This document shows positions 9,905 through 19,351 of a stretch of 64,000 bases of DNA, piece after piece (position 1 is the first letter of the stretch; each line of letters opens with the position of its first letter). Origin of the DNA: Betaproteobacteria bacterium (GTDB lineage: Bacteria > Pseudomonadota > Gammaproteobacteria > Burkholderiales > SG8-41). The stretch spans positions 1 through 64,000 of the forward strand of contig JAQGNH010000229.1 in assembly GCA_028291945.1 (NCBI GenBank), written 5' to 3'. The translations under genes and the position numbers were made by a program. The notes under the pieces are model-generated. The model was not told the DNA's origin. It searched no databases and saw nothing but the letters and a program-made list of their open reading frames with translations.

Positions 9905-10857
9905 GCGGCGGCCTTTACAGTGTCAGGTAGAGTGATCGTGCGGAACACTTCATCGAGCCGCCCCTCTTCCGTATGGATCTCGTCGAGCTGCCATCCCTCG
10001 CGCGCAGCGAGCTCCGCTACGCTGCGGGTCAGCGTCGCGGTCGCGGATGGGGCGGGATAAACCCGTGCTTCCACGCCGTTCTGCGATTCCGAAATGATTT
10101 CTACCCGGGCAGCGCCGGGCACCCGGGACAAGCGCTCGTGCAGGACCGCCGACGGGCCTCGCGCACGCAGGTGCACCGCCCCGGCTGTCTCCGAGCGGGC
10201 CTTCAGCTCTGCGGGTGTGCCATTGGCAACGATGCGACCACGGTCGATGATGATGACGCGCGAACAGACGGCCTCGACCTCTTCCAGTATGTGCGTCGAA
10301 AAGACGATCGCCTTGTTCGCACCCATGCGCTTGATCAGATTGCGCACCTCGTGCTTCTGATTGGGGTCCAGCCCATCCGTGGGCTCATCGAGGATCAGCA
10401 CGTCAGGGTCATGGATCAGGGCCTGCGCGAGACACGTGCGGTGTTTGTAGCCCTTCGACAGCGTGTCGATCGTCTGATACAGGACCGCGTCGAGAAAGCA
10501 TAGCTCCACTGCCCGGTTCACCGCGGCTCGACGCGCTCCTCCTTTGAGCCCTCTCAATTCGGCAATGAAATGCAGGAAGCCGCGGACCGTCATATCGGCG
10601 TAGCCTGGAGCATTCTCCGGCAAGTACCCCATCAGACGCTTGGCAGGAATCGGTGTCTCGACGACGTCATAGCCGCCTACCGTGATGCTGCCGGCCGTGG
10701 GCGGAATGAATCCGGTGATCATGCGCATGCTCGTCGATTTTCCCGCGCCATTCGGGCCGAGAAAACCCAGTACTTCCCCGCGCGCTACGCTGAAGGACAC
10801 GTTATTGACCGCGAGATTCGGGCCAAACGCCTTTGTCAGGTTTTCAACCTTGATCAC
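9901..10857 (-). CDS. ABC transporter ATP-binding protein (GldA-like)
   Basis: Walker A GPNGAGKST, Walker B LILDEPTDGLD; GTG start at 10857 chosen over the longer ORF because AGGAGG lies just upstream (aggaggaagagctGTGATCAAG). Confidence 0.88.
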   Translation of the reverse strand: MIKVENLTKAFGPNLAVNNVSFSVARGEVLGFLGPNGAGKSTSMRMITGFIPPTAGSITVGGYDVVETPIPAKRLMGYLPENAPGYADMTVRGFLHFIAELRGLKGGARRAAVNRAVELCFLDAVLYQTIDTLSKGYKHRTCLAQALIHDPDVLILDEPTDGLDPNQKHEVRNLIKRMGANKAIVFSTHILEEVEAVCSRVIIIDRGRIVANGTPAELKARSETAGAVHLRARGPSAVLHERLSRVPGAARVEIISESQNGVEARVYPAPSATATLTRSVAELAAREGWQLDEIHTEEGRLDEVFRTITLPDTVKAAA

Positions 10858-11035
10858 AGCTCTTCCTCCTGTCGTCACCGAGTGACGCTCTTTTTTAGCT
10901 CTAAATAAGTTCGCCGCCCGCCTTTTCAACTACGCATCGGACGCGGACGCTTCGAACAGCATGCGGTCGTGGTTTTGCGGCGGGCCGGCACCAGAGAGCG
11001 ATTGCTCGAATCGCCCGGGCGCTAACCCGAGTAAC

Positions 11036-11111
11036 TGGTGCCGACAGTCTGACTCGAACAGACGACCTACCGCTTACAAGGCGGTTGCTCTACCAACTGA
11101 GCTATGCCGGC
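11036..11111 (-). tRNA. tRNA-Thr (anticodon TGT), CCA encoded
   Basis: Reverse complement GCCGGCATAGCTCAGTTGGTAGAGCAACCGCCTTGTAAGCGGTAGGTCGTCTGTTCGAGTCAGACTGTCGGCACCA folds as a cloverleaf; loop CTTGTAA. Confidence 0.96.
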
Positions 11112-11920
11112 GAGGCGGTGAATTATAGAGCGCGCCGCGATGCCGCGTAAACGAACACCTTTTAGCGTAAAACTTACCCAACGCTGTAAAGATCGCCGCC
11201 GCAAAACTTGTGACCCACTCTTTAACACCTTGATCTGAAATGAGCCTTAAATCTGGCATGGCCGATGCTAGAACATTCCATCTTGTTTCCAGAGAACAGG
11301 TGTTCATTACAGCCGGGCTCACCGAAACGCCCTCGAAACGGAGGTCGCTTACGTGCCCAGATCGCTTACGGCACATTCGATAAGACCGCCGGCGGTCTGC
11401 ACAAGCGCTCCCTTTTGAGCTCCGTAACCGCGCTTTTTTAGGAATGGGCGTTGCATTACAGCTGACAATCCGGCGGACGACATCGTACTTGCCCGAAACC
11501 GGCACACACCATTTTTTGAATAAACCCGCCCGCGCCCGCGCCGGCGATCACTCGAGAGAAAACATGCGTAAATTGCGACGCCTGCCATGGCGTATTCCAA
11601 AGTCTCACAACTCCCAATCGACGACCCCGGCCCTGCCGGAAGCTGCGCCACACGCGCAGCCTGAAAGACAGATAGTCAGGGAAGTGGATAACACTCAGCC
11701 GGTCGCGTTCGCTGGCGGGCGATATGTCTATGGCATGGCATCATCGGTCCCGTGCACGACTGAGATCCGCCACAAAGGGCGACATCGCACTGTCACACCG
11801 CTCGGCGCCACCGCTACTCGCTAATCTCATCGGCGCGGGATTCTCCCGCGCAATCTTCCGAGCTTTTTGCCGCCGTGTGCGCGTCACGCACATAGTCACC
11901 CGTACGTCACACGGGACGAG

Positions 11921-11936
11921 CGGCACAGCTATTGCA
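11921..11936 (+). promoter_or_regulatory. putative sigma-54 (-24/-12) promoter upstream of DUF1328 genes
   Basis: CGGCACAGCTATTGCA versus consensus TGGCACGNNNNTTGCW, with GG-N10-GC spacing; 71 nt upstream of ATG at 12008. Confidence 0.5.
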
Positions 11937-12007
11937 GTCGGCTGACCGTGAAGCCCGGTTGGGTCGTCAGTCGGCGGCTGGCGCGGGACACAAAAAGGAG
12001 ATCCAAC

Positions 12008-12175
12008 ATGCTGCACTACGCTGCGGTGTTCTTCGTTATTGCAATCGTCGCTGCTCTGTTCGGATTTGGCGGCATTGCCGCCGGCGCTGCCGAAATCGCC
12101 AAAGTGCTGTTCTTCATCTTCCTCGTGCTCTTCGTCGTCTCACTCGTCGCGGGCTTGTTCCGACGCGGACGGTAA
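12008..12175 (+). CDS. DUF1328 small membrane protein (copy 1)
   Basis: [66 protein letters not shown] upstream. Confidence 0.9.
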   Translation: MLHYAAVFFVIAIVAALFGFGGIAAGAAEIAKVLFFIFLVLFVVSLVAGLFRRGR

Positions 12176-12196
12176 CAGTCATCACCGAGGTGACGC

Positions 12197-12370
12197 ATGC
12201 TGAAGTGGGCGCTCATCTTTTTTCTGATCTCGATCGTCGCGGGGTTCTTCGGCTTCACTGGGGTGGCAGCGGGCGCCGCGAGCATTTCGAAGATCCTGTT
12301 CTTCCTGTTTCTGCTCGTGGCGATCGCGATCGTTGTATTCGCAATCATGGCAGGCAAAGCTCTGTTTTGA
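12197..12370 (+). CDS. DUF1328 small membrane protein (copy 2)
   Basis: Manual translation MLKWALIFFLISIVAGFFGFTGVAAGAASISKILFFLFLLVAIAIVVFAIMAGKALF*; below ORF-track length cut-off. Confidence 0.85.
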   Translation: MLKWALIFFLISIVAGFFGFTGVAAGAASISKILFFLFLLVAIAIVVFAIMAGKALF

Positions 12371-12581
12371 CGGACACGATAGACGATGCGATGCTGGTGG
12401 CAAGAGTTAAAGCGGCTTTGCGCAGCGCGCCTTTGAGGGCGGGACACGCCGGTTCTGCCGAGGGCACGCAGCTGGCGTTTACGAATTACGATCGCATCCG
12501 TTAGCCCGATCGCACACAGAAGCACGTAACAGATCGCGAGCCGCTTTTCCTCAGCTCTCCATAGAGAACATTTTCAAGCGG

Positions 12582-12980
12582 TCACTTTACGACTTGTAAC
12601 TTGGGACGCCCGCCATTGGGCGGTGTAGTCGGTGTGTCGCTGGGAGTCTCTGCCGCTGCAGACGGTGCCTCTTCGGCCGGAAAGAAAAGGCCCTGACCGT
12701 TCTCGCGCGCGAAAATGCCGAGCACCGCTTCGATTGGAACGGAGCACTCGCGCGAGACGCCGTTGAAGCGGGCTGAAAACTGAACGACATCATTGCCTAT
12801 GGTGAGGCGATGCGTCGCGTCATAGCTGACGTTGAGCACGATCTCGCCGTTTTTGACGTGCTCAGTCGGCACCCGCGTGTTTGCATCGACCTTGACCGAG
12901 AGGTAAGGCGTGAAATTGCTATCCGAGCACCATTCGTGAATAGCGCGGATCAGATAGGGTTTGGTCGATTTTTCCGCCAT
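12582..12980 (-). CDS. sspB: ClpXP protease specificity-enhancing factor
   Basis: 132 aa, KPYLIRAIHEWCSDSNFTPYLSVKVD; adjacent to sspA. Confidence 0.93.
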   Translation of the reverse strand: MAEKSTKPYLIRAIHEWCSDSNFTPYLSVKVDANTRVPTEHVKNGEIVLNVSYDATHRLTIGNDVVQFSARFNGVSRECSVPIEAVLGIFARENGQGLFFPAEEAPSAAAETPSDTPTTPPNGGRPKLQVVK

Positions 12981-12983
12981 ACG

Positions 12984-13583
12984 CTATTTTCTCATGACCT
13001 TTTCAGACGCCGTGAGCGCGTCGATGAACGCGGGCCTGCTGAAGAGACGCTCCGCATACTTCGCAAGCGGCGCCGCCTGCTTCGGAAGCTGGATGCCGTA
13101 ATAATCGAGCCGCCAAAGCAGCGGCGCTATCGCGACATCAAGCATCGAAAACTCGTCACCCAGCATGTGCTTCTGTTTGGTAAATACCGGGGCGATTTGC
13201 GTGAGGTTGTCGCGGATGACCGTGCGCGCCTTGTCGGCCTGCTTCTGAGTACCTTTCTCGATCGATTCGATATGAATGAACATTTCCTGCTCGAAACGGA
13301 AAAGAAAAAGCCGTGCCCGCGCCCGCATCACCGGATCGGCCGGCATCAGCTGCGGATGCGGGAATCGGTCGTCGATGTACTCGTTGATGATGTTCGATTC
13401 ATAGAGTATCAGGTCCCGCTCGACGAGGACGGGCACCTGATTGTAGGGGTTCATCACCGCGAGATCTTCGGGCTTGTTGAAAAGGTCGACATCCACGATC
13501 TGGAAGTCCATGCCTTTCTCATAGAGCACGATACGGCAGCGCTGGCTGAAAGGGCATGTAGTGCCGGAGTAAAGCGTCATCAT
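12984..13583 (-). CDS. sspA: stringent starvation protein A (GST-fold)
   Basis: 199 aa, MMTLYSGTTCPFSQRCRIVLYEKGMDFQIVDVDLFNKPEDLAVMNPYNQVPVLVERDLILYESNIINEYIDDRFPHPQLMP. Confidence 0.95.
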   Translation of the reverse strand: MMTLYSGTTCPFSQRCRIVLYEKGMDFQIVDVDLFNKPEDLAVMNPYNQVPVLVERDLILYESNIINEYIDDRFPHPQLMPADPVMRARARLFLFRFEQEMFIHIESIEKGTQKQADKARTVIRDNLTQIAPVFTKQKHMLGDEFSMLDVAIAPLLWRLDYYGIQLPKQAAPLAKYAERLFSRPAFIDALTASEKVMRK

Positions 13584-13596
13584 AATAAAGTCGACC

Positions 13597-14358
13597 TCAG
13601 TGTACGTCTTTCCAGAATTCCTTCTTGAGCGCGTAGGTAAGCGCGATCAGGATGGAAATGACAATCAGCGCGTACAAGCCCAGCGTGATGCGATCCTCGC
13701 GCGCAGGCTCGCTCATGTATGTCATGTAGTTCACGAGATCGGCTACAAGCTGATCGAACTCGACAGGCTTCAGCGTTCCAGGTTTGTCCAGCGCGAGCTG
13801 CTGGACCGTTCTCATATAGCCCGGCCCGGGAGCCTGTGCCTCTTTCATGACTTGCTCGCCCTGCAGTTGCCACAGGGCGTGTGGCATTCCGACATTCGGA
13901 TAGACCACGTTGTTCCACCCCGTGGGTCGCGAGGAATCGCGGTAGAACGTGCGCAGGTAGGTATAAAGCCAATCACTGCCGGACCCCGCCTCCGACGAGC
14001 GTGACCGCGCGATCACGGTCAAGTCGGGCGGCGGAGCCCCGAACCATTCCTTCGCGTCCTTCGCGTCGGCGGCAATCTTCATGAGATCACCCACTTTCGC
14101 CTCGGTGAAGATGAGGTTGTCGCGGATCTGTTGCTCCGTGAGGCCGATATCGCGCAGCCGGTTGTAGCGCATGTAGTTCGCGCTATGGCAGTTGAGACAG
14201 TAGTTCACGAACGTGCGCGCGCCCCGCTGCAGCGATTCGGTATCGTGAGCGTCGATGGGCGCATGATCGAGCGTGAACTCGGTTTCCGAGGCGAGCGCCA
14301 GCGCCGGCGCGAGAACGCAAAGAAGTGCAACGGCTCGCATTGCTTTCATGATCAGCAT
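13597..14358 (-). CDS. petC: cytochrome c1 of the bc1 complex
   Basis: CLNCHSANYMRYNRLRDIG heme-binding motif, C-terminal TM; start at MLIMKAMRAVALL rather than the long ORF start, which would overlap cytochrome b. Confidence 0.92.
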   Translation of the reverse strand: MLIMKAMRAVALLCVLAPALALASETEFTLDHAPIDAHDTESLQRGARTFVNYCLNCHSANYMRYNRLRDIGLTEQQIRDNLIFTEAKVGDLMKIAADAKDAKEWFGAPPPDLTVIARSRSSEAGSGSDWLYTYLRTFYRDSSRPTGWNNVVYPNVGMPHALWQLQGEQVMKEAQAPGPGYMRTVQQLALDKPGTLKPVEFDQLVADLVNYMTYMSEPAREDRITLGLYALIVISILIALTYALKKEFWKDVH

Positions 14359-14360
14359 GC

Positions 14361-15755
14361 TCACACCGTCACCCGCTCTGGCACAGGCTTGGTCTTGTCC
14401 ATTCTCGAATACCACGGCATCAGGAAAAAGAACGCGAAGTACAGCAGCGTGCCCAATTGCGCCATGTAAGTCGCGAACGGGCTCACCGGCTGCGTCCCGA
14501 AATAGCCCAGCACGAGAAATACGACTACGAATACCGCAAGCGCCGACTTGTACAGGGGCCCCTTGGAGCGGATCGATTTCACCGGACTCACGTCCAGCCA
14601 CGGCAGCAGGAAGAAGATCATGACTGCCAGACCCATTAACACGACGCCCCATACTTTTGCATCGATGAAGTAAAAACCTACGAGCAGCGCCACGGTAACG
14701 AATACAGCAAGCGCCTTGGTCTTTGCGCGGAAAGGACTGCGCACGATCAGAAAGGCCATCGCGAGCGCGGCTGCGGAAAGCACCAGCTTGAAATCGGCCG
14801 TCGTCGCGCGGAGGATCGAATAATACGGTGTGAAGTACCATACCGGTGCGATGTGCTGCGGCGTCTTCAGGGGATCGGCTGGAACGAAGTTGTTGTATTC
14901 CAGAAAATAGCCGCCGAATTCCGGCATGAAGAACAGGACGATTGCGAACAGGCCCAGAAACACCATCACACCAAAGGTGTCCTTGACCGTGTAGTACGGG
15001 TGAAATGGAATGCCGTCGAGCGGATGGCCGTCGGGACCGAGCTTCGCCTTGATCTCCACACCATCAGGGTTATTGGAGCCCACTTCGTGCAGCGCCATGA
15101 TATGCGCTGCTACGAGTCCAACCAGCACGAGCGGAATGGCAATCACGTGAAAAGCAAAGAAGCGATTGAGCGTCGCATCGGACACCACGAAATCGCCGCG
15201 TATCCAAAGCGCGAGATCGGGACCAATCAGCGGCAGCGCATCGAACAGGTTCACGATGACCTGAGCGCCCCAGTAGGACATCTGCCCCCACGGAAGGAGG
15301 TAGCCGAAAAAGGCTTCGGCCATCAGCATGAGGTAAATGATCATGCCGAATATCCACACCAGCTCGCGAGGCTGACGGTACGATCCGTACATCAGCCCGC
15401 GAAACATGTGGAGGTAAATGACGATGAAAAACGCAGACGCCCCCGTGGAATGCATGTAGCGGATGAGCCAGCCCCAGGGCACATCGCGCATGATGTATTC
15501 GACCGATGCGAAAGCTTGCGCCGCATCCGGTTTGTAATGCATGACCAGGAAAATGCCCGTGACGATCTGAAGCACGAGCACGAACATCGCCAGCGAACCG
15601 AAGTAGTACCAGAAATTGAAGTTCTTCGGCGCGTAGTACTCGGAAACGTGCTCGCGCCACAGCGAGAGCAGCGGGAATCGCTGGTCGATCCACGTAAGCA
15701 CGCCGTTGAACGGGCCCGCGCCGGTAACTGGCAGTTTTTGTTCTGTTGCGGCCAT
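14361..15755 (-). CDS. petB: cytochrome b
   Basis: Polytopic; MHSTGASAFFIVIYLHMFRGLMYGSYR; start MAATEQKLPVTG selected within a longer ORF. Confidence 0.94.
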   Translation of the reverse strand: MAATEQKLPVTGAGPFNGVLTWIDQRFPLLSLWREHVSEYYAPKNFNFWYYFGSLAMFVLVLQIVTGIFLVMHYKPDAAQAFASVEYIMRDVPWGWLIRYMHSTGASAFFIVIYLHMFRGLMYGSYRQPRELVWIFGMIIYLMLMAEAFFGYLLPWGQMSYWGAQVIVNLFDALPLIGPDLALWIRGDFVVSDATLNRFFAFHVIAIPLVLVGLVAAHIMALHEVGSNNPDGVEIKAKLGPDGHPLDGIPFHPYYTVKDTFGVMVFLGLFAIVLFFMPEFGGYFLEYNNFVPADPLKTPQHIAPVWYFTPYYSILRATTADFKLVLSAAALAMAFLIVRSPFRAKTKALAVFVTVALLVGFYFIDAKVWGVVLMGLAVMIFFLLPWLDVSPVKSIRSKGPLYKSALAVFVVVFLVLGYFGTQPVSPFATYMAQLGTLLYFAFFFLMPWYSRMDKTKPVPERVTV

Positions 15756-15757
15756 CC

Positions 15758-16351
15758 TCAAGCTCCCTGCGTGTCGTCGCCGATGACGAGCTTCGCATCG
15801 CCTACGAGTTTGTAGGGCGGCACAGTAAGATTGTCCGGAGCGGGCTTGTTCTTGTAAACGCGACCGGCGAGATCGAACAACGATCCATGGCATGGACAGT
15901 AAAATCCGCCGTGCCAATCGGCGGCGAAAGGCTCGGGCTTGGGCTCGAGGCGGTCGACCGGCGAGCACCCGAGATGGGTGCAGATCCCGACCAGGACGAG
16001 CAGGTCAGGTTTGAGCGAACGGTATTCGTTTTTCGCGTAGCTCGGCTGCTGACTGCGCGTGCTTTGTGGATCTGCCACCCGTTCGTCATCCGCCTGCACC
16101 GCCTTCAACATCTCGGGCGTTCTGCGCACGACCCATACGGGTTTACCGCGCCACTCGACAATCATCTTCTGGCCGGGCTCGAGCTTGCTGATGTCCACTT
16201 CGACCGGCGCGCCGGCGGCTTTCGCGCGCTCGGAAGGCAACATGCTCGCGACGAAAGGCACTGCTGCAGCGCCAGCCGCGACGCCGCACCCAAGCGTTGT
16301 GGCGGTCAGGAGAAAGCGCCGTTTCGCCCGATCCAAATCTGTGTCGGCCAT
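15758..16351 (-). CDS. petA: ubiquinol-cytochrome c reductase Rieske iron-sulfur subunit
   Basis: CTHLGCSP and CPCHGSLFD cluster-binding motifs. Confidence 0.96.
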   Translation of the reverse strand: MADTDLDRAKRRFLLTATTLGCGVAAGAAAVPFVASMLPSERAKAAGAPVEVDISKLEPGQKMIVEWRGKPVWVVRRTPEMLKAVQADDERVADPQSTRSQQPSYAKNEYRSLKPDLLVLVGICTHLGCSPVDRLEPKPEPFAADWHGGFYCPCHGSLFDLAGRVYKNKPAPDNLTVPPYKLVGDAKLVIGDDTQGA

Positions 16352-16477
16352 GAATGTCCCTGAGTTGCAGAAAAAACGCCCATTTTAACAATCGGGCGCG
16401 CAAAAGTTAAGCGAAACGCAAGAAACGCTCGGCACGTCAGCCACTTACCAGCGCTTCGCGCTAATAAATGAGACCCT

Positions 16478-17224
16478 CTAGACCGGGTTTGGGATGTCGA
16501 TGTGGGTGTGCCGGATTGCGAAGCGCCGCACCAGGTGCGCGCCCAGCGCCTGCACGCCATAGCGCTCGGTGGCGTGATGACCGGCAGCGATGAATGCAAC
16601 CCCGCTCTCCCGAGCCAGGTGCACCGTTTGTTCTGAGACTTCACCGCTGATATACGCATCTACACCGAGGCGCACGGCTTCGTCCAGATAGCCTTGAGCC
16701 GCGCCTGTGCACCACGCAACGCGTCGAACAGGTCGAGCTGTATCGCCGATCACTAGAGGCTTGCGGTCGAGACGTTCTTCGATGCGCTGTGCGAAAGCGC
16801 CCAAGGTCATGATGGCGTCAACGCGGCCGTGGAAAACAAGATCCTGCTCGCCGGAACTGCCCTCAACCTCGAGACCCAGTTGTCGTGCCAGCGAAACGTT
16901 GTTGCCGACTTCGGGGTGAGCATCGAGCGGCAGGTGAAACGCAAACAGGTTGAGGTTGTTCTCGATGAGCGCAGCAATGCGTTGGCGCCGAGTAGCCACG
17001 ATGCGCATGTCTTCGCCGCGCCAAAAATACCCGTGGTGAACGATCAGTGCGTGCGCGCCCGCGTCGATGGCAGCAGTGATGAGGTCCGCTGACGCGGTAA
17101 CTCCGGTGACGATGCATTCGACATGCGCCGTCCCTTCCACCTGCAGCCCGTTTGGGCAATAATCTCGAAACCTCGCGACGTCCAGGTACTGGTCGAGGTA
17201 GGCGTCGAGCTCTGCGCGCTGCAT
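16478..17224 (-). CDS. Nif3-like dinuclear metal center hexameric protein
   Basis: MQRAELDAYLDQYLDVARFRDYCPNGLQVEG...ALIVHHGYFW; start refined from longer ORF. Confidence 0.9.
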   Translation of the reverse strand: MQRAELDAYLDQYLDVARFRDYCPNGLQVEGTAHVECIVTGVTASADLITAAIDAGAHALIVHHGYFWRGEDMRIVATRRQRIAALIENNLNLFAFHLPLDAHPEVGNNVSLARQLGLEVEGSSGEQDLVFHGRVDAIMTLGAFAQRIEERLDRKPLVIGDTARPVRRVAWCTGAAQGYLDEAVRLGVDAYISGEVSEQTVHLARESGVAFIAAGHHATERYGVQALGAHLVRRFAIRHTHIDIPNPV

Positions 17225-17300
17225 CAGCGTCCGGTCCGATCCTGCCGAAACAAGCATTTTAGCCGAACCGCTGGACACCCTACTTCGACTCCCCGATCTT

Positions 17301-18464
17301 ATGATCCGCAAGCTGTGGCTCGTGTTCTGCCAAACTGCGACGGTCTGCGTGGCCGCGCTGTTCGTCGTCACCACGCTGCGCCCCGACCTGCTCGCCTGGA
17401 GCCCGCGCGGGACCGTCGTTACGATCCGTGAGGCGCCGCCCGAAGGTGACGCGAAAAAAATCTCATCGTACAGCGACGCGGCGAAGCGAGCCATGCCCGC
17501 GGTGGTGAATATTTATACGGCCAAGGAAATGAAGATGCAGCGGCATCCTTTCATGGATGACCCCGCGTTCCGCCACTTCTTCGGCGAACAGTTCGATGCA
17601 CAAACCCGAAGGAGCACGAACCTCGGCTCGGGCGTGATCGTGAGCGAGCAGGGCTACATAATCACGAACAGCCACGTGGTCGAAGCAGCGGACGAGATCG
17701 AGGTCGCGCTGGCCGATACGCGACGCGCAAAAGCTCGCGTTGTGGGCACCGACCCCGAAACTGACCTGGCCGTTTTGAAAATCGACCTGCCGACGCTGCC
17801 TTCGATTCTCTTCGGCCAGTCCGATCACGCGCGAGTGGGTGACGTAGTCCTCGCGATTGGCAATCCGTTCGGAGTGGGACAGACCGTCACGCTCGGCATC
17901 ATCAGTGCGACCGGCCGCAGCCATCTCGGCATCAACACCTTCGAAAACTTTATCCAGACGGACGCGGCGATCAATCCGGGCAATTCGGGCGGCGCGCTCG
18001 TCGATACTACGGGGCAACTGATCGGGATCAATACGGCGATCTATTCGCGCACGCCGGGGGGCGCGTCTCTGGGAATCGGCTTCGCGATTCCCGCCAGCAC
18101 CGCGAAACAGGTGCTGGAGCAGATCATGCAAAGCGGTCAGGTGACACGCGGCTGGATCGGCGTCGGTGTGCAGGACATGACACGAGAGCTGTCGGAGTCG
18201 TTCAAGCTGCCAGAGATTCGCGGGGCGCTCATTACCGAAGTCTTTCGCGGTACGCCCGCGGATAAAGCGGGCATCAAGCTCGGTGACATTCTCGTTGCAG
18301 TCGAAGGAAAGCCGGTTACCGATTCATCGAGCATGCTGAACCTTGTGGCGGCGCTGAACCCTGGCAAACAGGCCACCTTGAAGGTCGTGCGCAGCCAGCA
18401 CGAGACCGACCTCAAAGTGATCGTTGGACGTCGCCCGCTGCAGCAGCGAGAGCAGCAGCGTTAG
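17301..18464 (+). CDS. periplasmic serine endoprotease, DegS/HtrA-like
   Basis: 387 aa; N-terminal TM; catalytic NSHVVEAADEI and INPGNSGGALVDTTGQLIGINTAI; one PDZ domain. Confidence 0.93.
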   Translation: MIRKLWLVFCQTATVCVAALFVVTTLRPDLLAWSPRGTVVTIREAPPEGDAKKISSYSDAAKRAMPAVVNIYTAKEMKMQRHPFMDDPAFRHFFGEQFDAQTRRSTNLGSGVIVSEQGYIITNSHVVEAADEIEVALADTRRAKARVVGTDPETDLAVLKIDLPTLPSILFGQSDHARVGDVVLAIGNPFGVGQTVTLGIISATGRSHLGINTFENFIQTDAAINPGNSGGALVDTTGQLIGINTAIYSRTPGGASLGIGFAIPASTAKQVLEQIMQSGQVTRGWIGVGVQDMTRELSESFKLPEIRGALITEVFRGTPADKAGIKLGDILVAVEGKPVTDSSSMLNLVAALNPGKQATLKVVRSQHETDLKVIVGRRPLQQREQQR

Positions 18465-18470
18465 CGCGCG

Positions 18471-18498
18471 GTCAGCGGTCAGCGGTCAGCGGTCAACG
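18471..18498. repeat. heptamer tandem repeat (GTCAGCG x3 + GTCAACG)
   Basis: gtcagcg gtcagcg gtcagcg gtcaacg read directly, in the degS-like/tatC intergenic spacer. Confidence 0.9.
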
Positions 18499-18540
18499 GA
18501 AAACAAACCAGGACGGAACCGCTGGTTCACTGCCCGTTTC

Positions 18541-19344
18541 TCACTTACGTTCCGTGTCGATCCGGTCGAGCTCGCCGTCGAGCGCGGCGTCTGAAGGCGA
18601 GCGGTACTCGTCTTTCTCCGGCGGTTTGACGAAGAACCGCGCAGCGAACAGTCCTAGTTCATAAAGCAGACACATTGGAATCGCGAGCAACAATTGCGAG
18701 ACGACGTCAGGCGGCGTGACTACCGCAGCAACGACGAACGCGCCGACCACGAAATAAGGGCGCACGTTTCTCAATTGCTCCAGGCTTACGACGCCCATGC
18801 GTGCAAGCAGGACCACGGCAATCGGCACTTCGAACGTCACGCCGAATGCAAGAAACATGGTGAGTACGAAATTCAGATACTGCTCGATATCCGGCGCAAC
18901 CGAGATACTCTTCGGCGCGATCCGGTTGACAAAGCTGAACACCACACCGAAAACGAAAAAATAGCAGAACGCAATTCCCAGCACGAAGAGCACAGTGCTC
19001 GCGACGACCAGCGGCAGGACGAGCTTCTTCTCGTGCGAATACAGCCCAGGCGCGACAAAGGCCCACGCCTGATAGAGTACGTACGGCAGAACGACGAGGA
19101 ACGCGACCATGCCCGCAATTTTTACGGGGATCAGGAACGGCGTGATGACGCCGGTCGCGATCATCTTCGATCCCTGAGGCAATGATTGAATCATCGGATA
19201 TGCAAGCAGGTCGTACAGCTCCGATGCAAATGGAAACAGGCACAGAAAGATTATCCCTATCGCGATGAGCGACCGCAGCAATCGGTCGCGCAACTCCATG
19301 AGATGGGAGATGAAGGTGTCTTCGCTCATGCCGCGGCCCGGCAC
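18541..19344 (-). CDS. tatC: Sec-independent protein translocase TatC
   Basis: FISHLMELRDRLLRSLIAIGIIFL; polytopic. Confidence 0.97.
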   Translation of the reverse strand: MPGRGMSEDTFISHLMELRDRLLRSLIAIGIIFLCLFPFASELYDLLAYPMIQSLPQGSKMIATGVITPFLIPVKIAGMVAFLVVLPYVLYQAWAFVAPGLYSHEKKLVLPLVVASTVLFVLGIAFCYFFVFGVVFSFVNRIAPKSISVAPDIEQYLNFVLTMFLAFGVTFEVPIAVVLLARMGVVSLEQLRNVRPYFVVGAFVVAAVVTPPDVVSQLLLAIPMCLLYELGLFAARFFVKPPEKDEYRSPSDAALDGELDRIDTERK

Positions 19345-19351
19345 TTACGGC

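Noticed and set aside
11074-11505. 143 aa minus-strand ORF
   Set aside because: Runs through the tRNA-Thr gene and has no recognisable protein features.
14359-14841. Long N-terminal extension of the cytochrome c1 ORF
   Set aside because: Overlaps the cytochrome b coding sequence in another frame; signal peptide starts at MLIMKAMRAVALL.
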